This document shows, one piece after another, positions 1 to 7,307 of a DNA stretch of 7,584 nucleotides (positions are counted from its first letter, which is position 1; the number at the start of each line of letters is the position of its first letter). The translations under genes were made by a program, and so were the position numbers. This stretch comes from Flammeovirgaceae bacterium (GTDB taxonomy: Bacteria; Bacteroidota; Bacteroidia; Cytophagales; Cyclobacteriaceae). The notes under the pieces are model-generated. The model was given only the letters and a program-made list of their open reading frames with translations. It was not told where the DNA came from and did no database searches. The DNA lies in NCBI GenBank assembly GCA_003228395.1, contig QIDJ01000069.1, positions 1 through 7,584 on the forward strand, in the 5' to 3' direction.

Positions 1-19
1 CTAAAATATTTATTCTCAT
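1..19 (-). CDS. Probable start of a downstream gene, cut by the window edge
   Basis: An ATG at 19-17 opens a frame reading M-R-I-N-I-L before the window ends. It is preceded by the Shine-Dalgarno-like AAGGA (minus strand, positions 33-29) at a 9-base spacing, which is unusually good for a Bacteroidota-like genome. It lies 70 bp downstream of the M20 dipeptidase stop, on the same strand. A short palindrome at 30-41 (CCTTT-TC-AAAGG on the plus strand) overlaps the AAGGA; with only a 2-base loop it is a weak hairpin at best. Six codons cannot identify a product. The basic-then-hydrophobic beginning would fit a signal peptide, but that is a guess. Confidence 0.35.
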
Positions 20-89
20 GATTAATAGTCCTTTTCAAAGGTTATAAACGTAGCATCAAATTGCTTAGTTCATTTATTTTGCATCTGCA

Positions 90-1472
90 TTAAACACCGT
101 TATTAAGCTCGAAAAAATATTTATGAAACAACGGGATGGTTTCAATGCCCCTGTAAAAGTTAAAAAGGCCATAATGTTCGTTTGGGCTATGGATTGCATC
201 TGAATCGAGGCCAAATCCCATCAGCACCGTATCTGCACTTAGCGCATCTTTGAAAAGCGCAACAATCGGGATACTGCCTCCGTCCCTTGTAGGAATGGGT
301 TTTCTGCCCCAGGTTTCTTCAAAAGCTTTGCTGGCTGCAAGGTAAGCGATGGAGTTGGTAGGTGTAAGCGCCGGCTGGCCGCCATGGTGCGGAGTTACAT
401 TTACATCTACAGTGTCAGGTGCGATGGATTTAAAATAATTAGTAAACAATTCGGTGATCTCTTCATTTTTTTGGTTGGGTACCAGCCGCATCGATATTTT
501 GGCATACGCTTTTGAAGGTAGTACCGTTTTTGCCCCTGCCCCGGTATAGCCACCCCATATGCCGTTTACGTCCAATGTCGGCCTGATGCCCACACGCTCC
601 AATGTTGTGTATCCCTTTTCGCCTGCTACCGACTGGATACCCAGCTCTTTTTTGTATTCATCAAGGTCAAAAGGAGCTTCGTTCATTGCTTTTCTGTCTT
701 CCTCAGAAAGTTCAATCACACGGTCATAAAATCCGGGAATAGTGATACGGTTATTTTCGTCCTTCAATGCGTTAATCATTTTGCATAATATGTTTACCGG
801 ATTATCAATGGCTCCTCCGTAAACGCCTGAGTGAAGATCACGGTTAGGACCGGTCACCTCCACTTCTACATAACTCAGCCCCCGCAGCCCAACTGTTAAT
901 GAAGGGGTATCATTATCAATGAGCGTTGTATCTGATATCAGGATAACATCGGTTTTTAACTTTTCCTTATTTTCATTAATAAATATTTCCAGGTTGTCTG
1001 ATCCAACTTCCTCCTCACCTTCGATGATAAACTTAATGTTGCAGGGTAAATCGTTCAGGTGGGTCATCACTTCCATGGCTTTAATATGCATATACATCTG
1101 TCCTTTGTCGTCACATGAACCCCTGGCATAAATCTTTTCATCGCGAATTACAGGCTCGAATGGCGGGGTTTCCCACTTGTCATAGGGATCGGCAGGTTGT
1201 ACATCATAGTGGCCGTAAACGAGCACAGTGGGTTTGGACGGGTCCGTAATTTTTTCTCCGAATACAATCGGGTGCCCTGCTGTTTCACATATTTCGGCAT
1301 GATCTGCACCGGCCTCCTGGAGTTTTTCAACAATGTAACTTGCCGCTTTGGATACATCCCCTTTGAATTTTTCATCGGCGCTTACCGATGGTATCCGGAT
1401 TAATCCGAAAAGTTCATCAAGAAAGCGATCTTTATTTGATTCCAGGTAGGTTTTTATCTGTTGTTTATCCAC
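90..1472 (-). CDS. M20-family metallodipeptidase (CNDP2/carnosinase-like)
   Basis: A cytoplasmic zinc- or manganese-dependent dipeptidase of 460 residues, a normal length for the family, with no signal peptide. The M20 set is complete by comparison with carnosinase-type enzymes. Metal ligand His88 lies in GHYDVQP (87-93), bridging Asp121 in RGSCDDKG (117-124), and general-base Glu154 with ligand Glu155 in EGEEEVGS (151-158). Asp181 is in ISDTT, and the last ligand His428 is in AIHSPNEH. The dimerisation (lid) domain follows about residue 190 and carries DLHSGVYGG (212-220), whose His214 reaches the partner active site in related enzymes. RPTLDVNGIWGGYTG (297-311) and GGSIPI (398-403) are also typical. 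The start is GTG at 1472; the upstream in-frame stop at 1506-1508 leaves no ATG, and the N-terminus (RFLDELFGLIRIPSVSA) matches the family. It is expected to cleave dipeptides or small peptides; exact substrate is unknown. No operon partner gives a hint. Confidence 0.93.
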   Translation of the reverse strand: MDKQQIKTYLESNKDRFLDELFGLIRIPSVSADEKFKGDVSKAASYIVEKLQEAGADHAEICETAGHPIVFGEKITDPSKPTVLVYGHYDVQPADPYDKWETPPFEPVIRDEKIYARGSCDDKGQMYMHIKAMEVMTHLNDLPCNIKFIIEGEEEVGSDNLEIFINENKEKLKTDVILISDTTLIDNDTPSLTVGLRGLSYVEVEVTGPNRDLHSGVYGGAIDNPVNILCKMINALKDENNRITIPGFYDRVIELSEEDRKAMNEAPFDLDEYKKELGIQSVAGEKGYTTLERVGIRPTLDVNGIWGGYTGAGAKTVLPSKAYAKISMRLVPNQKNEEITELFTNYFKSIAPDTVDVNVTPHHGGQPALTPTNSIAYLAASKAFEETWGRKPIPTRDGGSIPIVALFKDALSADTVLMGFGLDSDAIHSPNEHYGLFNFYRGIETIPLFHKYFFELNNGV

Positions 1473-1520
1473 AGTATCAATAATTTGTATAAAAAAAAGC
1501 TGATTTTAAAAATGAAAGTG

Positions 1521-1528
1521 CAAATATA
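1521..1528 (-). promoter_or_regulatory. Candidate Bacteroidota -7 element for the M20 dipeptidase
   Basis: The minus strand reads TATATTTG here, an exact match to the Bacteroidota sigma -7 consensus TAnnTTTG. It lies about 48 bases before the GTG start, giving a short leader. The -33 box is poor: a TTTG at 1557-1560 is 28 bp away, too far, and at the expected 20-bp distance there is only TTC. The 92-bp gap between the giant gene and the dipeptidase also carries a T8 run on the transcribed strand (1491-1498) without a GC-rich stem before it, so no convincing terminator is present. Confidence 0.4.
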
Positions 1529-1564
1529 GAATAATCGTGAAGGTTTAGGAAGCGTTCAAAGCGA

Positions 1565-4500
1565 TCAGAATCCTTCGTCTTCATCATCCGAAACATCCTT
1601 CTTCTTTTCTTCATCGGTTTGTGTTTCTCCACCAAGGTCATAGGGCTCCTTAATTCCGAAATAAATCCGACGGAATTCATTAACAAAGCTTTGGGTTTCA
1701 CCACGATCGCCAGGGGCGAACACAAACTCACTAATTTTTGCTTTTCCCTGATTGGTTTTTTGTGTGACCAGGTCATTCAGCTCCTTCACTGAAGAATAAA
1801 TAAGCAGTTTATTGTCCTCATAACTGAAATAATACCAATATTCAGGCGCTGCTTTTATAAACAAGTCAATCCGGTCACCGTCAATCCCTTTTCGAATCTC
1901 GAAAAAGCTTTCAAAAGATGCATTAATATCGTTACGAAGCACATTTGAAATACCCAGGACCCCCTTATCGTTGTAAAATGCTTTCTGTTCGTCCGACCAC
2001 TTTAATCTAAGCTCGCTAAACGTAAATGGTTTTATCAGCTTTGGCGACATATTGCCAAGCGGGGTATAGGCTTCTGCTGATCGTTTTTCGTAGTCTTTTG
2101 CAGCTTTGTCGCCAATCATATCGGCAAGTTTATATAAAAGTGTTGTACGGTCTTCAATAGCTTCCGGAGCGCCCAGCAGGTCGATCGCCTGAAGAAAACC
2201 GTTGCTCATGATATCATAAATCCCCGTAGGCACATTGAAGTCCATGGTAAGAAATACATCAAAAATAAATTCATTGGTTTCCAGATTGCCGTCGCCGATC
2301 ACGGCCGCATTGATACTCCGGTCCTTATTGTTTTCGATAAAGCTCACGGGACCTTCAATATGCAGGTCATCGGTTTTTTCCTTGTAAATCATCATTTTGC
2401 CTGCATATGACAACCCGAGATTCTTATCCTGCTCAATTATAACGTATTCACTGCTATCCGGCCTGAAACTCAGTAACCCGCTTGGGGCGAAAAATTCTTC
2501 ATCTCCCACTTCGCGTTTGTCATTTATAAATGTACTGTACAGGCTGTAATCCCTGTAGTCGAAATGCAGGCCGGCGGTCAGCTTCCGGTTAAATTCGGTC
2601 AAACTGTTATCGAAATCAAGGACAACTTCCTGTTGTTCGGCATCACTTGCATATTGAATCCAGGTATTGTAATCACTGATCTTTTTCAAATCAAGTTTTA
2701 CAAATCCATCAAGCTTGAGCGCCGGCTTTCTGGCTTCCATAATAATATTACCGCGGTAGAGCATACCAGGGGAAATAAGCAACGCCTCTTCTTCTGAAAC
2801 AATTCCGTTTGCCACAGTTTGCAGTTCATTACTAATTCTTCCCTTTTTGTCGATTATTGGTTCAAGCCGGAAATTTTCAAGTTTAATGGCAAATGTATCC
2901 TGAATGGCATTAATAAAACGATAGGTAGCAGACCCCGAAAATTCATTTCTTGAAATGATGTCAATGGTGCCATTGTATAATTGATGATATGCATTAAGTG
3001 TATCAATGATCAGCGTGGTGTTGGAAAGTGTACCGATCCGGGAATTTTCAAGAATCAGCACTTCACCATTTTCAGGAGTTATTCTTGCATCGGCTACTGT
3101 GATATAGGGTATGCCGCTTATGGTTAATTCCAACGTGTTGATGTCATATACCGCCTGGGTGGCATTGAAGCTTAGCGAATCCAGGTCTTCCCTGGTGGTA
3201 TAAAAGTAAGAATACTGAATGTCAACATTATCAGGCTTACTCATAGTTACCTTTGATTCGGCCAGGTCCCATACCGCAGTAGGAATAGATGTTTTGAATT
3301 GGGCAAATGGAAATTCCAGGGCTGCCTCTCCTTCAATTTCAGGACTGATGGTGGCTGTATTTCTCAGCAGATCAAAATTAAGACGGATATCATTACCTGC
3401 CAGCGCCGGTTTTTCCGGATCAGACGACTTAATTTCAAAATCAGCATGCCTGGCCCTGATACGATCGTATTGAAAGTTATATGCTTTTGAAACCGTTTCA
3501 GAACCCAGGCTGATAAGTTTGCCTTCTCCAAACAAGCCCTTATGAGTCAAGGTGGCAAGCCCGTCCAGCGATGCCAGGCCGTCGTATAATGATATGAGCG
3601 ATTCTTTGTTACGGATGTGCATGCTGTCAACCGCGGGCAGCAATTTCATATCAAAATTTTCAACATATATTTTCGGGTAGATCAGGCCTTTAAATTCATC
3701 TTCCTTCATATCAAACGTCAGCCCTTTTGTAGTAATCGAATCGGGGTAATATATGAAGTCTTCCGATTGGATGGTTGCTGTGAGATAATCCATTTTTCCT
3801 TCGCTCCTCAGACCACGTTTATCCAGAATGATCCGGTTAAAAATGCGGGCGTCTCCGTTAAAAAGCGGGTACCCATCGGGCGAGACGCTGTGGTCGAACC
3901 CGAGCGAATTGTCCGGCATGATATGTAGTTTCTCTTTAAATTCGGGCATCATGCCACGTGAGTAAAACGTGCCTGCAAAATTGATGGCAGCCGGATCGCT
4001 GTCGCTCAGGCTATCCAGATCAAACGGGGGCAGCACAAAATAGAGTGATTTGCCATATACTCCATCATGATATTCTTTGCCGGAAAAATATACGATTGAC
4101 CCCATGCCACCGCCGCTAAAACGGGTATATTCCGCATGCACTTTTCGCCCGGCCTTGTTGTCGGGTTTGTTTATATAGAGTGTGCCCGAAGTGCCCTGAA
4201 ATTCACTTAATCCCGCGTTGTCAATCGAGTCTTCTTCCGTTATTCCTGCAATTACGTTGTCAATTTTTGTTTTTTTGGAAGAAAGGCTGTTTTCATCCTG
4301 AATATAAAACTGGATTTTCTCAATGCTGTTCAGATCGATCAGAAAACTATCATACCTGAAATTAAAATCCTTTCCCACATACTCAAAGTTACCTGCAAAC
4401 AGCCTGCCGTTAAATCTGAAGCTACGGTTTTCACCCATTGAAATACGGTTGCTATCCGGTATAATGTACACATCAAGCACTTCGGAAATATAAAATTTTT

Positions 4501-6343
4501 CAATTCCGTTAACGTACATTTCGTCTGCTTGCATGTCGAATATTACGTTAGGCCCCGATGATACGTTAGACAATATCAACAGGTTATCGTAATCTATCTT
4601 CCCCCTTTTTGCCATAAAATAATGCCTGGCTTTTTTCTTCAATGTAAAGGTGTAAGTATAGCGGTCATAATTTATATAACCCCACTGAGCCAGTTCTTTC
4701 ATGGCATTTTCTACCGTATTCGGATTGAGATTATACTGTTTTGCAATCTCATCGGGGAGCACTTCCTGGCCTTTGTTTTTCCTCATAAAATCTACAGCAA
4801 GCAATAACGGATTAAACCCGTAATTCTGTGACATGGCATGTAGTACATCGGCATTGTAATATTCTTCTGACTGAAATATTACAGGCACCTCGGATCGTCC
4901 GCTAATAATGGATATTTCAAGACTGTCCGAAAGCAGGTTCCATATAACGATATCCGCGGTTATGTCCATATTGGCAAAACTGGAGTAAAAGGGAGCGTAC
5001 TTGTAATTGCTATCGGCACGGCGTACTATAAGATCTTTCGTATAAGGATTATACCTTAAGGTGGCATATGGGTGATAAATAGAATCCATGTTGTGATAAA
5101 TGGTCACAGAGCTGCCGGATGCTTCGATAAGCGAGTCCTTTAGCGTAAAAAAACGGGCGATCGCTCTGAACCTTACAACTCCCTGATCTTCAACACTTAA
5201 TACAGAAATTCCCGGCATTTGTGATGCTGAAATGATCTGGTCGCCCACTAATGTAAATCCTCCGGATAATGAAGTGCCTGAGCCTTCCGCCACCCGGATT
5301 TTAATGTCATCTTTATAGGACACAAACCTGATCCCTGACATGCCTTTTTTGCCATCATAGGTAAATTCTCCCTCGATGGGGGTTTCGATCAACTCCGGAT
5401 ACTCCAGTTGAATAGCTTTTGCACCAAACTCAGGACGATGTACATCAAAATTATACGCTGCCAGTGTTACTACAGCACGCGTTCCAAGCCCCCCGGTGGT
5501 CCAGTTGATGGTACCTTTACTACCGGAAAATAATCCGTTCAAAATGATAAATGTACCAGTCGTATTTTTTATTTCCGCTTCCTTTTTAGCCGAAACTATC
5601 TTTAGGTCGGTCTGATAAAAAGTAATAACGGGTCCTTCAAGGGGGGGAGGTGGATCCGGAAAATATTCTTCCTCCTCCTCTGTATAATCATTTTCACTGT
5701 AATCATCTTCGTACGTTTCGGAATCATCTACATAATCATCCTCATAATATTCTTCTTCATCCTCAGCATATTCATCTTCATAAAACTCATCCTGGTTATC
5801 TTCCTCATCCATATAGTCGGCCAAAAAATCAATTGCTAAAGAAGATTCATGGTATTCGAAAGTATAACTGTAATTTTCAACGATAAGGCGGTTCGAAGCA
5901 GAAAAATACAGTGAGTGGTTTTCGAAAAAACGAATAAGCGCATCAAAATAAATAATCAGTTCCGTAGCGGAATGCAACCCAATCACCTTTTCATTTACGT
6001 TCAGTAATGCAATAAACTGCTGATCATCAATTTGTTCACTGTTAATTGCAAGATCGATTATCTTAAAATATTTTAGAAAGTAAGGTTTGATTTTATAATT
6101 ATGTTCAACCATGGTCTTCGCATGACTGATGATTTTAACCCGCTGGTCAGGTCCGAAATCCGCCCAAAGTTTTTCAAAACTATCACCAATGTCCAACGCT
6201 TCCGCAGATGAACTATTCGCAAGGTTTTCTTTTACGCTGATTCCAAATGCATCTATGTTATCCGGAAGAACAAATTGCTGGGCTGTGACCATTGAAGCGG
6301 CCATGATGAGCAATGCGGACAATATAACTTGTAATTTCTTCAC
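1565..6343 (-). CDS. Giant exported protein of unknown function, Bacteroidota-type, 1592 aa
   Basis: I do not recognise a named family. The likely start is GTG at 6343, giving MKKLQVILSALLIMAASMVT then A|QQF: a Sec signal peptide with two lysines, a hydrophobic core and a V-T-A cleavage site after residue 21. There is no lipobox; the whole protein lacks cysteine. An upstream TTG (6394) would add 17 residues before the signal and is unlikely. Layout: N-terminal helical region (about 22-175); a Glu/Asp/Tyr segment (179-227); a proline run (229-234); a beta-rich stretch with GTF/GTL and EGEF-type strands (about 238-490); a winged-helix-like segment (about 508-577); a long beta-rich region (about 580-1370) with two similar 50-residue blocks (830-879, 922-971); a C-terminal part rich in aromatics (EYWYYFSYED, 1501-1510) and an acidic tail (about 1576-1590). 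No T9SS sorting signal or TonB plug is visible. It is probably periplasmic or outer-membrane-associated; an envelope structural role is conceivable but unproven. Confidence 0.85.
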   Translation of the reverse strand: MKKLQVILSALLIMAASMVTAQQFVLPDNIDAFGISVKENLANSSSAEALDIGDSFEKLWADFGPDQRVKIISHAKTMVEHNYKIKPYFLKYFKIIDLAINSEQIDDQQFIALLNVNEKVIGLHSATELIIYFDALIRFFENHSLYFSASNRLIVENYSYTFEYHESSLAIDFLADYMDEEDNQDEFYEDEYAEDEEEYYEDDYVDDSETYEDDYSENDYTEEEEEYFPDPPPPLEGPVITFYQTDLKIVSAKKEAEIKNTTGTFIILNGLFSGSKGTINWTTGGLGTRAVVTLAAYNFDVHRPEFGAKAIQLEYPELIETPIEGEFTYDGKKGMSGIRFVSYKDDIKIRVAEGSGTSLSGGFTLVGDQIISASQMPGISVLSVEDQGVVRFRAIARFFTLKDSLIEASGSSVTIYHNMDSIYHPYATLRYNPYTKDLIVRRADSNYKYAPFYSSFANMDITADIVIWNLLSDSLEISIISGRSEVPVIFQSEEYYNADVLHAMSQNYGFNPLLLAVDFMRKNKGQEVLPDEIAKQYNLNPNTVENAMKELAQWGYINYDRYTYTFTLKKKARHYFMAKRGKIDYDNLLILSNVSSGPNVIFDMQADEMYVNGIEKFYISEVLDVYIIPDSNRISMGENRSFRFNGRLFAGNFEYVGKDFNFRYDSFLIDLNSIEKIQFYIQDENSLSSKKTKIDNVIAGITEEDSIDNAGLSEFQGTSGTLYINKPDNKAGRKVHAEYTRFSGGGMGSIVYFSGKEYHDGVYGKSLYFVLPPFDLDSLSDSDPAAINFAGTFYSRGMMPEFKEKLHIMPDNSLGFDHSVSPDGYPLFNGDARIFNRIILDKRGLRSEGKMDYLTATIQSEDFIYYPDSITTKGLTFDMKEDEFKGLIYPKIYVENFDMKLLPAVDSMHIRNKESLISLYDGLASLDGLATLTHKGLFGEGKLISLGSETVSKAYNFQYDRIRARHADFEIKSSDPEKPALAGNDIRLNFDLLRNTATISPEIEGEAALEFPFAQFKTSIPTAVWDLAESKVTMSKPDNVDIQYSYFYTTREDLDSLSFNATQAVYDINTLELTISGIPYITVADARITPENGEVLILENSRIGTLSNTTLIIDTLNAYHQLYNGTIDIISRNEFSGSATYRFINAIQDTFAIKLENFRLEPIIDKKGRISNELQTVANGIVSEEEALLISPGMLYRGNIIMEARKPALKLDGFVKLDLKKISDYNTWIQYASDAEQQEVVLDFDNSLTEFNRKLTAGLHFDYRDYSLYSTFINDKREVGDEEFFAPSGLLSFRPDSSEYVIIEQDKNLGLSYAGKMMIYKEKTDDLHIEGPVSFIENNKDRSINAAVIGDGNLETNEFIFDVFLTMDFNVPTGIYDIMSNGFLQAIDLLGAPEAIEDRTTLLYKLADMIGDKAAKDYEKRSAEAYTPLGNMSPKLIKPFTFSELRLKWSDEQKAFYNDKGVLGISNVLRNDINASFESFFEIRKGIDGDRIDLFIKAAPEYWYYFSYEDNKLLIYSSVKELNDLVTQKTNQGKAKISEFVFAPGDRGETQSFVNEFRRIYFGIKEPYDLGGETQTDEEKKKDVSDDEDEGF
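3431..3856 (-). repeat. Two similar 50-residue blocks inside the giant protein
   Basis: Residues 830-879 and 922-971 align without a gap, with 13 of 50 positions identical by hand count. Shared positions include the opening G-x-A, then L-x-x-x-G-L-x-x-E-G-K-x-x-x-L, and further on D-x-I and a Phe near the end. The two copies are separated by 42 residues. The pattern suggests a repeated beta-strand unit; this is a protein-level repeat, and the underlying DNA is not obviously repeated. Confidence 0.5.
4613..4822 (-). other. Winged-helix-like segment within the giant exported protein
   Basis: Residues about 508-577 read like a winged helix-turn-helix: a first helix (FNPLLLAVDFMRKNKG, 510-525), a second (PDEIAKQYNL, 530-539), a recognition-helix-like stretch (NPNTVENAMKELAQWG, 540-555), then a beta hairpin or wing (YINYDRYTYTFTLKKKA, 556-572). 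The spacing, the EIA-x-x-Y-x-L turn and the hydrophobic L-x-x-W-G-Y-I-x-Y-D ending are what a wHTH profile looks for. The chain carries a signal peptide, so DNA binding is improbable; a protein-protein contact module is more likely. The fold assignment is by eye. Confidence 0.45.
5663..5809 (-). repeat. Glu/Asp/Tyr low-complexity segment of the giant protein
   Basis: Residues 179-227 contain 30 acidic residues and 9 tyrosines out of 49, and no lysine or arginine. Short irregular units such as EDDY, EDEY and ENDY recur, and the DNA shows matching imperfect short repeats built from GAT/GAA/TAT codons. It is followed directly by PDPPPPLEGP (229-238), whose codons create a run of seven C on the coding strand (5641-5647). 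The segment probably forms a flexible, highly charged linker between the helical N-terminal region and the beta-rich remainder; calcium or cation binding is possible but not shown. Confidence 0.8.
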
Positions 6344-6515
6344 TGAAACAAGCCTGATAAAACCTGAAATTCCGAAATAATTACTAATTAACAAATTACG
6401 GTGACAACACTCTATATATTATTAAACGGGTATTTTTGCTACAGGCGTATTTACAAATATCGCTAAAATTTCAGTGCCACAGACACAATCCAGGACGTTT
6501 AAGGCAGGGGATTGA

Positions 6516-7277
6516 TCAAAATGACCGGATGATGTCCACAAAGTCTGTTCCATTCAGCGAGGCGCCTCCAATCAGGCCACCGTCAACATCATTCAGCGCA
6601 AAGAGTTCTTTTGCATTCGAGGGTTTACAGCTTCCTCCGTATAGAATGCTGCAGTTTCCGGCCGCCTCCTGACCAAAATGTGATGCAAGATGATTTCGGA
6701 TAGCCTTATGCATCTCCTGGGCCTGGGCTGCCGAGGCGGTAACACCTGTGCCGATAGCCCAGATGGGTTCATAAGCGATCACAACCTTTCCAAACGACTC
6801 TTTACTGAGGTGGAAGAGACTGTTAGTAAGTTGTGTAAATACGAAATCTTCCTGACTGTTCGATTCCCTGACCGAAAGAGGCTCTCCGCAACAAAAAATG
6901 GGTATAAGCCCGTTGTTGAGTACCTGATTTATCTTAGCTGCGAGCAATTCGTCCGATTCATTGAAATACGCGCGTCGTTCGCTGTGACCAATAATCACAT
7001 AGACCACACCCGAGGACTTAAGCATGGCAGCCGAAACTTCACCCGTATAAGCTCCAGAATCGTGCTCATTGCAGTTCTGGGCTCCCAGTTGAATAGGATC
7101 ATTGTCCTGAAGAAGTTTATTTAAAGCGGTAAGATGTATAAACGGGGGTACAATAATTATTTCTACCTCATTTACCGGAGCTTCCTTTACCAGGGTTGCG
7201 ATTTCAGATACCAGTTTTAAACCTTCGTCCAGGCTTTTATGCATCTTCCAGTTTCCGGCTACTATATTTTTTTTCAT
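6516..7277 (-). CDS. tpiA: Triose-phosphate isomerase
   Basis: Interconverts dihydroxyacetone phosphate and glyceraldehyde 3-phosphate in glycolysis and gluconeogenesis, in the cytoplasm as a homodimer. The protein is 253 residues, the usual length, and complete. Substrate-contact Asn9 and Lys11 are in the N-terminal GNWKMH; the electrophile His98 is in IIGHSERR (95-102); the catalytic base Glu170 is in AYEPIWAIGTG (168-178), which runs into flexible loop 6. The phosphate-gripping YGGS (213-216) and GGLIGGASL (233-241) close the barrel. The start is ATG at 7277, without a Shine-Dalgarno sequence, followed by an A8 run. It lies 30 bp after the DUF4136-like gene and is probably co-transcribed with it; 172 bp separate it from the next gene. 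Nothing about the enzyme is unusual. Confidence 0.98.
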   Translation of the reverse strand: MKKNIVAGNWKMHKSLDEGLKLVSEIATLVKEAPVNEVEIIIVPPFIHLTALNKLLQDNDPIQLGAQNCNEHDSGAYTGEVSAAMLKSSGVVYVIIGHSERRAYFNESDELLAAKINQVLNNGLIPIFCCGEPLSVRESNSQEDFVFTQLTNSLFHLSKESFGKVVIAYEPIWAIGTGVTASAAQAQEMHKAIRNHLASHFGQEAAGNCSILYGGSCKPSNAKELFALNDVDGGLIGGASLNGTDFVDIIRSF

Positions 7278-7285
7278 GGATTAAA

Positions 7286-7304
7286 ATTTTAGTGCAACTA
7301 AAAT
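7286..7304. repeat. Perfect palindrome between the DUF4136-like gene and tpiA
   Basis: ATTTTAGT (7286-7293) and ACTAAAAT (7297-7304) are exact inverted copies around a 3-base centre, GCA. They fill most of the 30-bp gap, starting 3 bases after the upstream stop and ending 8 bases before the tpiA ATG. A second, overlapping palindrome TAAAATTTTA occupies 7282-7291. In RNA the 8-bp stem is almost all A-U, so it is too weak for a standard terminator; it could be an operator or a small hairpin that affects tpiA translation. Confidence 0.5.
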
Positions 7305-7307
7305 AGG

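Noticed and set aside
1491..1518. Possible intrinsic terminator after the giant gene (T8 run on the transcribed strand)
   Set aside because: The only stem nearby is ATTTT-T-AAAAT, all A-T with a 1-base loop, separated from the T run. The run also lies downstream of the candidate dipeptidase promoter, where a terminator would block that gene.
1477..1776. Minus-strand open frame of 99 codons overlapping the 3' end of the giant gene
   Set aside because: It is a shifted frame over the strongly supported C-terminal coding sequence, and its basic N-terminal half and random-looking end show no family features.
5650..5886. Plus-strand open frame of 78 codons giving a strikingly His/Pro-rich peptide
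   Set aside because: It is the antisense reading of the Glu/Asp/Tyr tract; GAT, GAA and TAT-rich codons read backward produce histidine and leucine codons. It has no homology I recognise.
1565..6343. AsmA/TamB-type or TonB-dependent receptor identity for the giant protein
   Set aside because: There is no N-terminal uncleaved anchor of AsmA/TamB type, no DUF490-like C-terminus that I can see, and no plug domain or closing aromatic beta-strand of a receptor. The resemblance is limited to size and beta content.
6395..6515. Promoter for the giant gene: minus-strand GATATTTG at about 6456-6463 and GTAATTTG near 6393-6400
   Set aside because: Both differ from TAnnTTTG at its first two bases, and the nearest TTG to the first is 24 bp away. 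A promoter in this gap is likely because of its length, but I cannot place it. I also see no clear terminator for tpiA here.
6690..7124. Plus-strand open frame of 144 codons
   Set aside because: It lies wholly antisense to tpiA, which is certain, and the translation shows no domain or signal. Long antisense frames often arise opposite well-coded genes.
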